The notes beneath the pieces were generated by a model. It did not search any database. It saw nothing but the letters and a program-made list of their open reading frames with translations, and had not been told where the DNA came from. From JADCRZ01 sp037718865 (GTDB taxonomy: Bacteria; Bacteroidota; Bacteroidia; Chitinophagales; Chitinophagaceae), in contig JBBJMP010000004.1 of assembly GCA_037718865.1 (NCBI GenBank), forward strand, positions 124,001 to 188,000: a stretch of DNA of 64,000 bases. The letters run 5' to 3'. Both the position numbers and the translations under genes were made by a program. Below, in pieces: positions 36,089 to 44,812 of this stretch. Position 1 is the first letter of the stretch; each line of letters begins with the position of its first letter.

Positions 36089-37558
36089 ATGCCGGTTCTC
36101 CAGGTGAATTCAGTTACCATTAAAGAAAATAATAAGCCCCTCATAGACAGGCTTTCCTTTAGCGTTCATAACGGCGACCAATGGGCGATTGTTGGCCCTT
36201 CAGGCAGTGGAAAAACAAGTTTACTTCATGCACTGGCAGGAAGGCATTTTTTTACCGGGTCCATAACCGTTAGTAGAGAACTGGTAAGTGCCGGGAAGAA
36301 AATCGTTCTGGTGGAACAACAGCACCGGTTCAAAAACCTGTCGAATACCGCTCAATTTTATTATCAGCAACGTTTTAACGCTTCGGATGCGGAAGATGCC
36401 ATTTCGGTAGAAGAGGACCTGCTTAATAGTATAAGCGGAAACGTTAATGCATCATTAACGGATAATACAGCCGTTGCAGAAACAGTACAGTTGCTTTCTC
36501 TTGAAGCGTTATTGCCGGTCAGATTAATACAACTGTCCAATGGTGAAAATAAGCGATTGCAGATCGCAAAGGCCTTAATGCAGCAACCGGCTATCTTACT
36601 GATGGATAACCCGTTCACGGGTCTTGACAGTGAGGCCAGGCAAATACTGACAGGGCTGTTAACCGGGATATGCCGAAAAGGAATACATATTATATTGGTT
36701 ACTTCTCCCGGTGAAGTTCCTTTTTTTATAACCCATGTATTAACCCTGCAGAAAGAGGGAAGTTGGATTGCAGAACCGGTTGAGGTTTTCCGGAACAATA
36801 GCCCGGATACTCACCACCATATTTTATCAAAGCCGGACCACGAATTAATGCTTCGGCTTGGACTGCCGTCATCTTCCGATGATTTTAATTATGCGGTAAG
36901 AATGAAAGACGTACAGGTTTTATACAATAACCGTAAAATACTGGACCATATATCCTGGGAATTGCGTAAAGGCGAACGGTGGTCTTTGTCGGGGCCGAAC
37001 GGAGCAGGCAAGTCTACCTTGTTAAGTCTCATCAATGCCGACAACCCGCAGGCCTATGCAAACGAGATCTATTTGTTTGACAGGCGCAGGGGAACGGGAG
37101 AAACGATATGGGAGATAAAAAACAAAATCGGTTTTGTGTCACCGGAGCTTCACTTGTATTTCGATTCTTCCATCAACGCTTTTGAGGTCGTGGCTTCCGG
37201 GTTGTTTGATACGATCGGGCTTTTCCGGATGTTGACTGACACCGAGGAGGGCCTTGTTAACGGTTGGATGAAATTATTGCAAATTGAAAACCTCCGGAAC
37301 AGGCTGTTGTTTCAGTTGTCAAACAGCCAGCAACGCCTGGCTCTGCTGGCCAGGGCACTGGTTAAAAATCCGCCATTGCTTATTTTAGATGAGCCCTGCC
37401 AGGGATTGGATGAGGTTCAGGTCAACTTTTTTAGAAGCATGGTAAATCGAATATGCATGGAAGGAAATAAAACACTGATATATGTATCTCACTACTCATC
37501 GGACATTCCGGATTGTGTAACCAAATTTTTAAGGTTGGAAAATGGGAGGATAGTTTGA
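36089..37558 (+). CDS. Tandem ABC ATPase (ModF/PhrA-like)
   Basis: 489 aa with two ABC domains and no membrane span. Domain 1: Walker A GPSGSGKTS at about 37-45, signature LSNGENKRLQIAKAL, Walker B ILLMDNP (Asn after Asp instead of Glu, likely slow hydrolysis). Domain 2: Walker A GPNGAGKST, signature LSNSQQRLALLARAL (degenerate LSGGQ), Walker B LLILDEP. This matches the ModF/photorepair PhrA family, whose role is not settled. No permease is nearby. Confidence 0.85.
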   Translation: MPVLQVNSVTIKENNKPLIDRLSFSVHNGDQWAIVGPSGSGKTSLLHALAGRHFFTGSITVSRELVSAGKKIVLVEQQHRFKNLSNTAQFYYQQRFNASDAEDAISVEEDLLNSISGNVNASLTDNTAVAETVQLLSLEALLPVRLIQLSNGENKRLQIAKALMQQPAILLMDNPFTGLDSEARQILTGLLTGICRKGIHIILVTSPGEVPFFITHVLTLQKEGSWIAEPVEVFRNNSPDTHHHILSKPDHELMLRLGLPSSSDDFNYAVRMKDVQVLYNNRKILDHISWELRKGERWSLSGPNGAGKSTLLSLINADNPQAYANEIYLFDRRRGTGETIWEIKNKIGFVSPELHLYFDSSINAFEVVASGLFDTIGLFRMLTDTEEGLVNGWMKLLQIENLRNRLLFQLSNSQQRLALLARALVKNPPLLILDEPCQGLDEVQVNFFRSMVNRICMEGNKTLIYVSHYSSDIPDCVTKFLRLENGRIV

Positions 37559-37571
37559 AGGCGAGGATTTG

Positions 37572-37592
37572 CGCCGCAGATTCGCAGATTGA
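37572..37592. repeat. Half-copy of the AATCTGCGGC repeat
   Basis: GCCGCAGATTCGCAGATTGA at the gap between the convergent ABC ATPase and rarA genes. Only one arm of the hairpin family is present. Confidence 0.55.
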
Positions 37593-37593
37593 T

Positions 37594-38859
37594 TCAATAC
37601 CCGTATTTCTCCTTCCATAAATTTTTTAAATATTTCCGTAACTCCTCTTCCCTTGCATTTTTTCCAGGCTGATAGTATGTTGTGCCGCTTAACGGAGAGG
37701 GCAGGTACTCCTGTGGCGAAAAATTATTATCATAGCGATGCGCATATTGATATCCTTTGCCATAATCAAGGTTCTTCATCAGTTTGGTCGGGGCATTACG
37801 GATATGTAAGGGTACAGGTAGGTCGCCATGCCGGCGGACAGCAGCCACTGCCTCGTCAATAGCCATATACGAAGCATTACTTTTGGGTGAAGCGGCCAGG
37901 TAGGTTGCACACTGCGATAAAATGATCCTGGCCTCAGGGTAGCCGATCTTGTTCACTGCTTCAAAACAGGCATTTGCGAGAACCAGGGCCGTCGGGTTTG
38001 CGTTGCCAATGTCTTCACTGGCCAGGATCACCAACCGCCTGGCAATGAATTTTACGTCTTCTCCTCCTTCTAGCATTCTGGCCAGCCAATAAACGGCCGC
38101 ATTCGGGTCGCTTCCCCGGATCGACTTGATGAAGGCAGAGATAATATCATAGTGCAACTCACCGCTTTTATCATACAATGCAATTCGTTGCTGGGCTATC
38201 GCGGTGACCTTTTCATTGGTAATAATAACCGGTTCGTCCATTGCATCGACTGTTAATTCAAGCAGGTTCAGTAATTTCCGGGCATCACCTCCCGAGATGG
38301 TGATCAAAGCTGCAGTTTCCTGCAGCTCAATGGTCTTTTTTGAAAGAACCACATCGGTGTTAATGGCATGAAGAAGTAGCTCAACCAGGTCTTTTTCTTC
38401 CAGGGGCCTTAATACGTATACCTGGCACCGGGATAATAAGGCGGCGTTCACTTCAAAAGACGGATTTTCGGTAGTAGCGCCAATTAACGTAATGACGCCC
38501 TTCTCGACAGCCCCTAACAAAGCATCCTGCTGGCCTTTGTTGAAACGGTGGATCTCGTCAATAAACAGGATCACCTTTTCTGTTTTTTTTGCTTCTTCAA
38601 TGATCTCTCTCACTTCTTTTACACCGCTGCTGATAGCGCTCAGGGTATAAAACGGCCCTTGAAGACGGTGGGCAATGATATTGGCTATGGTTGTTTTGCC
38701 AACACCGGGCGGTCCCCACAAAATCATGGAAGGTACCTTGCCTTGTTCTATAGAAGTCCTTAAAATGCTTCCTCTGCCGGTAAGATGGTCCTGACCGGTA
38801 AGTTCATCCAGCGAGGTAGGCCGTAAACGTTCTGCTAAGGGAGGAAGTTCCGTTTTCAT
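37594..38859 (-). CDS. rarA: Replication-associated recombination protein A (AAA+ ATPase)
   Basis: 421 aa. RarA/MgsA/WRNIP1 family: LRPTSLDELTGQDHLTGRGSIL, Walker A GPPGVGKTT, Walker B VILFIDEIHRFNKGQQDALL, sensor 1 GATTENPSF, and the C-terminal tetramerisation region (SIRGSDPNAAVYWLARMLEGGED, DIGNANPTALVLA, YPEARIILSQCATYLA). It acts at stalled replication forks. Cytoplasmic, single gene, convergent with the ABC ATPase. A hairpin repeat separates it from the upstream esterase gene. Confidence 0.95.
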   Translation of the reverse strand: MKTELPPLAERLRPTSLDELTGQDHLTGRGSILRTSIEQGKVPSMILWGPPGVGKTTIANIIAHRLQGPFYTLSAISSGVKEVREIIEEAKKTEKVILFIDEIHRFNKGQQDALLGAVEKGVITLIGATTENPSFEVNAALLSRCQVYVLRPLEEKDLVELLLHAINTDVVLSKKTIELQETAALITISGGDARKLLNLLELTVDAMDEPVIITNEKVTAIAQQRIALYDKSGELHYDIISAFIKSIRGSDPNAAVYWLARMLEGGEDVKFIARRLVILASEDIGNANPTALVLANACFEAVNKIGYPEARIILSQCATYLAASPKSNASYMAIDEAVAAVRRHGDLPVPLHIRNAPTKLMKNLDYGKGYQYAHRYDNNFSPQEYLPSPLSGTTYYQPGKNAREEELRKYLKNLWKEKYGY

Positions 38860-38902
38860 GTATTAAAGTTCTCAAAAATAAACTACTGTACAACTAATCC
38901 CC

Positions 38903-38933
38903 AATCTGCGGCAACCTTCCCGCAGATTCGCAG
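38903..38933 (-). repeat. AATCTGCGG hairpin after the esterase gene
   Basis: AATCTGCGG (38903-38911) and CCGCAGATT (38920-38928) are a perfect nine-pair stem with an eight-base loop, extendable through CTAAT/ATTAG. It abuts the esterase stop codon at 38935, so it probably acts as its terminator or 3'-end stabiliser. Confidence 0.7.
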
Positions 38934-38934
38934 A

Positions 38935-39786
38935 TTAGTTCACGTGTTCCTCCAAAAAACGTTTGAGTTTCGTAAAGGAATCGCCCAGGTTCATTCCGCG
39001 CCATCCATGGCCTTCGTGGGGATAAATGATCAGTTCATTAGGAACGCCTGCTTTTTGTAATTTATCTTTCAACAAGTTAGCCTGCCTAGGGTTTACTAAA
39101 GCATCCCTTCCTCCCTGGAAAAGCAGGGTCGGACAGGTTTGCGGAGTTACAAAATGAACAGGGCTTGCCTGGAGGTAATTATCCGGTTTTTCGGCCGGGG
39201 TTCCTCCCATAAGTATTTGCAACAGGAAGGGAACCTGGGGATTGGGAGGGTTTTTATAGATGTCGACGATATCCGTTGGTCCAAAAAAGGAAATGACTGC
39301 CTGTGCCTGCACAGGTTCGGTATTTTTATAGCCCTGCAACAACGCAAGGTGAGCCCCTGCACTCGTACCTAACAGTACTACTTTGCGTGAAATGTTGTAT
39401 TCCTCTTGCTTGTCCATTACAAATCCGATAGCTGCTTTTACGTCGATTTCCTGGGCAGGAAATTTGTTATTGGAAAAATTAGCCAGGCGGTAATTCACAT
39501 TTATAAAAGCAAACCCGGGTAGATGTTTTTTTAGTGAATCAATATATGCATAAAATTCTGACTTGTCTCCACCTGACCAGCCGCCTCCATGTATCAGGAA
39601 CATCACTTTAGTAACCGCAGCGGTCCGCTGCGCAGGTAAATGAACATCGAGTAGTTGTTTTGGGTCTGCTCCATAGGAGACATTCAAATAGGTAGCAGCA
39701 GGTAAATCGCTTATCGAAGGGTTTGAAAGGTTGGCGCAAGCGGTGACTACATTACTCATAAAGATCAGCAAAACAAAAATTTTCAT
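38935..39786 (-). CDS. Exported alpha/beta-hydrolase (carboxylesterase-like)
   Basis: 283 aa from the ATG at 39786, giving a lipoprotein signal ending VVTAC at about 13-17. The fold follows the BD-FAE/hormone-sensitive-lipase-like esterases: HGGGW oxyanion block, nucleophile elbow LLGTSAGAHLALLQG, acid in GGRDALVNP, and catalytic His in YPHEGHGWRG. It likely cleaves an ester of a carbohydrate or aromatic acid at the cell surface. Substrate unknown. Same strand as aspS, which ends 111 bases upstream. Confidence 0.88.
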   Translation of the reverse strand: MKIFVLLIFMSNVVTACANLSNPSISDLPAATYLNVSYGADPKQLLDVHLPAQRTAAVTKVMFLIHGGGWSGGDKSEFYAYIDSLKKHLPGFAFINVNYRLANFSNNKFPAQEIDVKAAIGFVMDKQEEYNISRKVVLLGTSAGAHLALLQGYKNTEPVQAQAVISFFGPTDIVDIYKNPPNPQVPFLLQILMGGTPAEKPDNYLQASPVHFVTPQTCPTLLFQGGRDALVNPRQANLLKDKLQKAGVPNELIIYPHEGHGWRGMNLGDSFTKLKRFLEEHVN

Positions 39787-39897
39787 AGTCGAAATAAATC
39801 TAATATAATCATGCAATTTAATAAGACAAAAGAAAAGGAAATGTGAAACTAATGTGCGGGTGTGCGGACGGGTAACAGGCTAACCTTAATGATAAGC

Positions 39898-41736
39898 CTA
39901 TTTAAAATTCAGTTTGATCTGCAGTTCATCAAACTGCTTATCATCGATGGTGTTTGGGGCATCGAGCATTACATCCCTGCCACTGTTATTTTTAGGAAAG
40001 GCAATGAAATCGCGGATACTCTCACTGCCTCCCAAAATGGCGCATAAGCGGTCAAACCCGAAAGCAATGCCGCCATGCGGTGGAGCGCCGTATTCAAACG
40101 CACCCATCAAAAACCCAAACTTGTGCTGGGCCTCCTGTTTTGACATGCCCAGGGCGGCAAACATTCTTTCCTGCAGGTCGCGTTGAAAAATACGGATTGA
40201 ACCACCGCCTATCTCGTTACCATTTAATACCATATCATAGGCATTGGCTTTTATACCGGCATAAGGGTGTTGAAGGTACGTAGCCGCATCTTCAATCATG
40301 GGGTTGTTATTGATCATCACTTCAATATGGTCAGGCTTGGGAGCCGTAAACGGGTGATGCCGGGCTACCCAACGGCCTGCCGGCATGTTTTCATCTTCCG
40401 CGTATTCAAACAAAGGAAAATCAAGCACCCATAACAGCCTAAATTCATCTTTTACCCGTAATCCCAATCGTTCACCCATTTCCAAACGTAATTCACTGAT
40501 CGCTTTACGGGTTTTTTCTTCAGTTCCTGCCAGGATTAGGATAAGATCGCCGGCTACAGCATCGCAGGCCGTTGCAATGGTGCTGAGTTGGGCAGCACTA
40601 TAAAATTTGTCAACGCTGCTTTTATAAGACCCATCTGCGTTGCATTTGATGGTTACCATGCCCTGCATACCGATCTGGGGGCGTTTAACCCAGTCAGTTA
40701 ACTCATCTGTTTGCTTACGGGTGTAATCTCCAATGCCAGGTACGGCTATAGCGAGTACCGTTTCAGCGTTATCAAAAACGCCAAAGCCTGATCCGTTTAT
40801 CAGTTCGCCTTCCGCCACAATCTCACCCTGCTTTTTGAAGGCTGATTTAAGATTGAGGATCTTCATGCCAAAGCGAATATCCGGCTTATCGTTGCCGTAA
40901 TTCCACATCGCATCCTCCCAGGTCATTCGTTCAATTTTTTCAGTATAGTCAATCCCTTTTACATCTTTGAAAATGGATCTGATCAATCCTTCAAACATGA
41001 TAAATATGTCTTCCTGTTCAACAAAACTCATTTCGCAGTCGATCTGGGTAAATTCTGGCTGGCGGTCTGCCCGAAGGTCTTCATCCCTAAAACATTTGAC
41101 CACCTGGTAATAACGGTCATATCCGCTAACCATGAGTAACTGCTTAAAGGTTTGGGGACTTTGCGGTAAGGCATAAAACTGCCCGGGATTCATTCGTGAA
41201 GGAACCACAAAATCCCTGGCACCTTCCGGAGTGGAGCGAATGAGAAAGGGGGTTTCGATATCCATGAATCCCTTTTCATGTAGGTAATTTCTTGCTGCCC
41301 GGTTAACAGCATATCTGAGTTCCAGGTTTTTTTTAACCACGTTACGCCGCAGGTCGAGATACCGGTATTTCATCCGCAGGTCGTCACCGCCATCCGTGTC
41401 ATCCTGGATGGTAAACGGGGGAACGGCTGATTTGTTTAAAATGGAAAACTCCTGAACCGCAATTTCGATATCGCCTGTAGCCATATTCAGGTTTTTGTTG
41501 CTTCTCTCACTTACCAGGCCCCTTACTTTCAGCACAAATTCGCGGCCTAACGGGTTTTGATCAAGCGCCTTGTTTAAATGCTCCCCAAACAACAACTGGG
41601 TAATTCCGTAGCGGTCACGCAAATCAACAAAGGTTATGCTGCCAAACTTCCGGATCGTCTGAACCCATCCCGAAAGGCTTACTTCATTGCTCACATCTGT
41701 AATTCTCAGTTCTCCGCAAGTATGTGTTCTGTACAT
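39898..41736 (-). CDS. aspS: Aspartate-tRNA ligase
   Basis: 612 aa class II synthetase of the bacterial type. N-terminal OB fold (RTHTCGELRITDVSNEVSLSGWVQTIRKFGSITFVDLRDRYG), motif 2 FRDEDLRADRQPEFTQID, bacterial GAD insertion in the middle, and motif 3 GGIAFGFDRLCAILGGSESIRDFIAFPK. It charges tRNA-Asp. Lacking relevant partners, I cannot tell whether it is discriminating or also charges tRNA-Asn. Start codon ATG with no alternative. Confidence 0.97.
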   Translation of the reverse strand: MYRTHTCGELRITDVSNEVSLSGWVQTIRKFGSITFVDLRDRYGITQLLFGEHLNKALDQNPLGREFVLKVRGLVSERSNKNLNMATGDIEIAVQEFSILNKSAVPPFTIQDDTDGGDDLRMKYRYLDLRRNVVKKNLELRYAVNRAARNYLHEKGFMDIETPFLIRSTPEGARDFVVPSRMNPGQFYALPQSPQTFKQLLMVSGYDRYYQVVKCFRDEDLRADRQPEFTQIDCEMSFVEQEDIFIMFEGLIRSIFKDVKGIDYTEKIERMTWEDAMWNYGNDKPDIRFGMKILNLKSAFKKQGEIVAEGELINGSGFGVFDNAETVLAIAVPGIGDYTRKQTDELTDWVKRPQIGMQGMVTIKCNADGSYKSSVDKFYSAAQLSTIATACDAVAGDLILILAGTEEKTRKAISELRLEMGERLGLRVKDEFRLLWVLDFPLFEYAEDENMPAGRWVARHHPFTAPKPDHIEVMINNNPMIEDAATYLQHPYAGIKANAYDMVLNGNEIGGGSIRIFQRDLQERMFAALGMSKQEAQHKFGFLMGAFEYGAPPHGGIAFGFDRLCAILGGSESIRDFIAFPKNNSGRDVMLDAPNTIDDKQFDELQIKLNFK

Positions 41737-42199
41737 AAATATTTATTTTTTTCTTTCCCGATCAGACACCCGGTTATACGGTTCCACCCCGATAAGCTGT
41801 GTACATGTCAAAAGCTGCACCGTGCGACGGAGCCTGCTTTTTTGGAGGGCAAAGGTAGCAGAAACGGATAAGTAATCCATATTCGGTTAACGTCGTTTCC
41901 ATTTCAAACAGTGGTTGATACTCATGCAGCATTTATCCGCCGGAAATACTCTTAGTAGTAGCAAAAGAGGAAACCGGACAGGATTAATATACCAAATTTT
42001 TGGATCAGATAAAACAGCTACAATACTTCCTCCTTTCAAGAATATTTTTTAATTTGTAAAAAACATCCCATGCCTGTTGATTTAACCCGCCTTTATAACT
42101 AACCTCCTTTAGAAAAGACCATCACAAAATATCCATGTATGTGATGAACCGAGGTTTGCTGCCGTATTTTTCTGATTCACAAAAGAAAAAAATAACCCC
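41737..42199. other. Divergent intergenic gap, nothing identified
   Basis: 463 bases between aspS and the MtfA-like gene. CATCAC..GTGATG (about 42119-42145) is a weak inverted repeat 55 bases before the MtfA-like start. I see no tRNA, ORF or repeat family member. Confidence 0.5.
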
Positions 42200-43039
42200 A
42201 TGGAAGTTTTAATTGTTTGTCTTTTTGTTTTTGGTGTAGTATTCCTGTTTGATGCGTTATATCCCCGCTTCGAGGTTTTCCTGATGCTTAGGAAAAGAAA
42301 GGGCTTTTCTCAGCAGGAAGGCTATTACCGGTCGTTGGTTAATAAACACATACGCTATTTCCAGGCGTTGAATGAAGTACAGCAGCAAAAATTCCTGTTC
42401 AGGACTTATCTTATCCACAAGTCTAAGAAATTTCACTATGTCGGCGTGCAGGAGAGTCCGGAGATGCCTGTACTGATCAGTGCCGTAGCAGCTCAGCTTA
42501 CTTTAGGACTTGAAAAGTTTTCTCTCAACTACTTTCGCGATATCTATGTTTTAAAACATGATTACCACTACGGTTATTATTCATTGCCCTTTATGGGCCA
42601 TGTTGACAGTACCGGCATATATTTATCCTGGGATAATTTTCTGCAGGGAATTCGTAACACCAGTGACAGCAGTAATGTAGGGTTACATGAGATGGCACAT
42701 GCCCTGGCCTATGTAAATTTTATTACTAAAACCGAAGAAGACAGGCAGTTTATTAAAGAGTTCAAGAATTTTTCCAAGATAGCCCGGCCGATTTTCCAGG
42801 ACATGCAGAAAGGAAAAAAGAACCTGCTGGGTGATTACGCTTCCACCAACTATCATGAATTCTGGGCAGTCAGTGTGGAGATGTTTTTCGAAAACCCGTT
42901 GCGCTTTAAAAATGAATTACCCGATCTATACGCCGCCATGCTAAATGTATTGAACCAGGATCCTATAGAACTGATGAAAAGCCGGCAAAACCTGTTGCAG
43001 GGTAAGGTGGTAAACTCTTGCAGCCATCAACCGCAATGA
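42200..43039 (+). CDS. mtfA: MtfA-like zinc peptidase (M90)
   Basis: 279 aa. An N-terminal hydrophobic helix (VLIVCLFVFGVVFLFDAL, about 3-20) anchors it. The zinc site is HEMAHALAY, HExxH-type, with a downstream ligand in NYHEFWAVSVEMFFENP, as in MtfA. E. coli MtfA titrates the glucose repressor Mlc and is a peptidase; whether this one does either is unknown. The membrane anchor differs from soluble E. coli MtfA but is common in Bacteroidota. Confidence 0.85.
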   Translation: MEVLIVCLFVFGVVFLFDALYPRFEVFLMLRKRKGFSQQEGYYRSLVNKHIRYFQALNEVQQQKFLFRTYLIHKSKKFHYVGVQESPEMPVLISAVAAQLTLGLEKFSLNYFRDIYVLKHDYHYGYYSLPFMGHVDSTGIYLSWDNFLQGIRNTSDSSNVGLHEMAHALAYVNFITKTEEDRQFIKEFKNFSKIARPIFQDMQKGKKNLLGDYASTNYHEFWAVSVEMFFENPLRFKNELPDLYAAMLNVLNQDPIELMKSRQNLLQGKVVNSCSHQPQ

Positions 43040-43067
43040 TCCTTTCCTATTTCCAGCATGCAGAACC

Positions 43068-43451
43068 TCACAATTGGCGGTTTTTGTTCCTTTTTTCACC
43101 TGGTAAAATAACCAGGTAATATATTGTTATGAACCCGATTCCAATGGAGAATGGGATTGCCGTGTAATACCGGTAATGCTCGGGTAATTCCCAGAATTCA
43201 GCAATCATCCAATAAGCATTGGCACATATCCAGAAGTCGACAGCCAGGTTATGAAACAATTCCGCTTTTATAGTTCTTGTCTGCCAGGTAATTATAACGG
43301 CTCCCATGATAGTAGGCACTATCATAAATAAACCCAACGGTTTCCATAACATGGCCCAGCTTAGATCTTTAATGAGCCAGAACACGATGTGCAGGTTTTC
43401 TATCTGGCGAAAGCGTCCTGGGATCGAATACAATCCGGGTTGTTTTGTCAT
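43068..43451 (-). CDS. Small integral membrane protein
   Basis: 127 aa, three or four membrane helices (WAMLWKPLGLFMIVPTIMGAVII, FWICANAYWMIAEFW, YYTAIPFSIGIGFITIYYLVI). Conserved-looking tryptophans and a charged tail (EKRNKNRQL). Family not recognised. Convergent with the MtfA-like gene. Confidence 0.7.
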   Translation of the reverse strand: MTKQPGLYSIPGRFRQIENLHIVFWLIKDLSWAMLWKPLGLFMIVPTIMGAVIITWQTRTIKAELFHNLAVDFWICANAYWMIAEFWELPEHYRYYTAIPFSIGIGFITIYYLVILPGEKRNKNRQL

Positions 43452-43458
43452 GTAATTT

Positions 43459-43524
43459 GTTTAAGGTTTAAGGTATGTGAGATCCTCAGCAATAGAGCAC
43501 GTTAAACTTTAAAGCTTAAACTTA
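43459..43524. repeat. TTTAAGG-type short repeat with inverted partner
   Basis: GTTTAAGGTTTAAGG (43459-43473) is followed by GTTAAACTTTAAAGCTTAAA (43501 on), a near reverse complement. Lies between two same-strand genes. Confidence 0.5.
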
Positions 43525-43565
43525 TAACTAACCGGCCAATAAACAGTAACCTCAAAAGAGCTTTT

Positions 43566-44630
43566 TTATACATCCGTTCTGGCAAGGATGCGTTTAAAAC
43601 GCTCAATACCGGCTTCGGGCAAAATGGGTGTTTGAAGAGTCAGGTGCTGCACCAGGTGAGATGCAAAAAAAGGCGCCAGCGAACAGCCTTTAGTGCCCAT
43701 GCCATTGAAAATGCCGAGGTTCGGAAACACCGGATGGAATCCAATAAACGGCCGGCGTTCCAAAGTGGCCGGACGGACCGCGGACCAGTGGTCCTGTAGA
43801 CGAATAGGGGCCTTAATAAATAATTTCAGGTAATCCAGGGTTTTTGTTCTGAAGTAAGCGGTAGGCTGGTCATCTTCATACTTCCATTCATGGGATGAAC
43901 CTACCCAAAACAGGTTATCTTTCCAGGGAACGACGTTTAATCCCTTTTTTAAGATGGCATTTGCCGGAAAATCATTTATTTCCACAATCAGTGCTTCCCC
44001 TTTATTTGGAGCAAACGGCAGGTTTTTAAAAAACGGGGTCCGGAAACTGTTAATGCCGTCGCAAAGGATGATTTTGCCGGCATCTATATCTTTATACCGG
44101 ATGCCTTTTTCCTGCAGTTTCAAATAACTCGGTTCAAAACATTCTTCTCTTAGTTGGTTATAGTCCATAAGTTGCTTCCGATACCTGTGCAGGAGTACGG
44201 CAAGGTTTACCAGGAAACAGGGGTGAATGATCCCATATCCAAAATCAAAGTTCAGATACGTTTTCCAATCGGTGGTGTGTTCCTTTAGTGACAGGTATTG
44301 TTGATCTTCCTGCAAGCGGTTTGAAAATGAAAGGCGCATTTGCGGTGTAGGAAAAAAGTCGATCACTTCTTGTTCAGCTATACCGTCGATAGCCAATTGG
44401 CTTCCGAGGTTCTTATAGGCATTCCATGCAAATGGCATCAGTTCATCGATCATCCATGTCTTCACCATTCGCCTGCCGGTAACCGGATTTATTATCCCTG
44501 ATGCTATTTTCGAAGCAGTAAATGGCCTGGGTTCATCGATCACCAGGAAGGATAAGTTTGCTTTTTGCAATTCCCAGCTCAGAAAGGTGCCGCAAATCCC
44601 TTGTCCGATGATGAGGTAATCAATTTGCAT
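43566..44630 (-). CDS. FAD-dependent oxidoreductase (DAO family)
   Basis: 354 aa. Dinucleotide-binding DYLIIGQGICGTFLSWEL at about 3-21 (GxGxxG form), then ASGIINPVTGRRMVKTW, and C-terminal GIFNGMGTKGCSLAPFFA. This is the D-amino-acid oxidase/ThiO/MnmC-like fold. It oxidises an amine or amino acid; substrate unknown. A2M follows 182 bases upstream on the same strand. Confidence 0.88.
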   Translation of the reverse strand: MQIDYLIIGQGICGTFLSWELQKANLSFLVIDEPRPFTASKIASGIINPVTGRRMVKTWMIDELMPFAWNAYKNLGSQLAIDGIAEQEVIDFFPTPQMRLSFSNRLQEDQQYLSLKEHTTDWKTYLNFDFGYGIIHPCFLVNLAVLLHRYRKQLMDYNQLREECFEPSYLKLQEKGIRYKDIDAGKIILCDGINSFRTPFFKNLPFAPNKGEALIVEINDFPANAILKKGLNVVPWKDNLFWVGSSHEWKYEDDQPTAYFRTKTLDYLKLFIKAPIRLQDHWSAVRPATLERRPFIGFHPVFPNLGIFNGMGTKGCSLAPFFASHLVQHLTLQTPILPEAGIERFKRILARTDV

Positions 44631-44655
44631 TATGCAAACCTAAGCAACCTTGCTT

Positions 44656-44804
44656 ACCCACCCCTACCCCTCAAGGGAGGAGATGGAAAAAAACAGTTTA
44701 CCGAGTTTGAAAATTTATTTTTCCTGGTCTTTATCAGGGCCTTTTTTGACCCATCTTTGAGGGTTTGCTCATGTCTTTCTCATCCCCTAGGGATAGGGGT
44801 GGGT
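44656..44804. repeat. Inverted pair of CCCCT-type elements
   Basis: ACCCACCCCTACCCCTCAAG (44656 on) and CATCCCCTAGGGATAGGGGT (44781 on, ending GGGT) are inverted copies about 100 bases apart, in the 182-base gap after the alpha-2-macroglobulin gene. Related to the element at 25396 and to the in-frame copy at 46373. Confidence 0.6.
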
Positions 44805-44812
44805 TATTACTT

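Noticed and set aside
41737..42199. tRNA or other small stable RNA in the largest repeat-free gaps
   Set aside because: No cloverleaf, no TTCGA arm and no CCA-adjacent acceptor stem could be found here or at 56360-56775.
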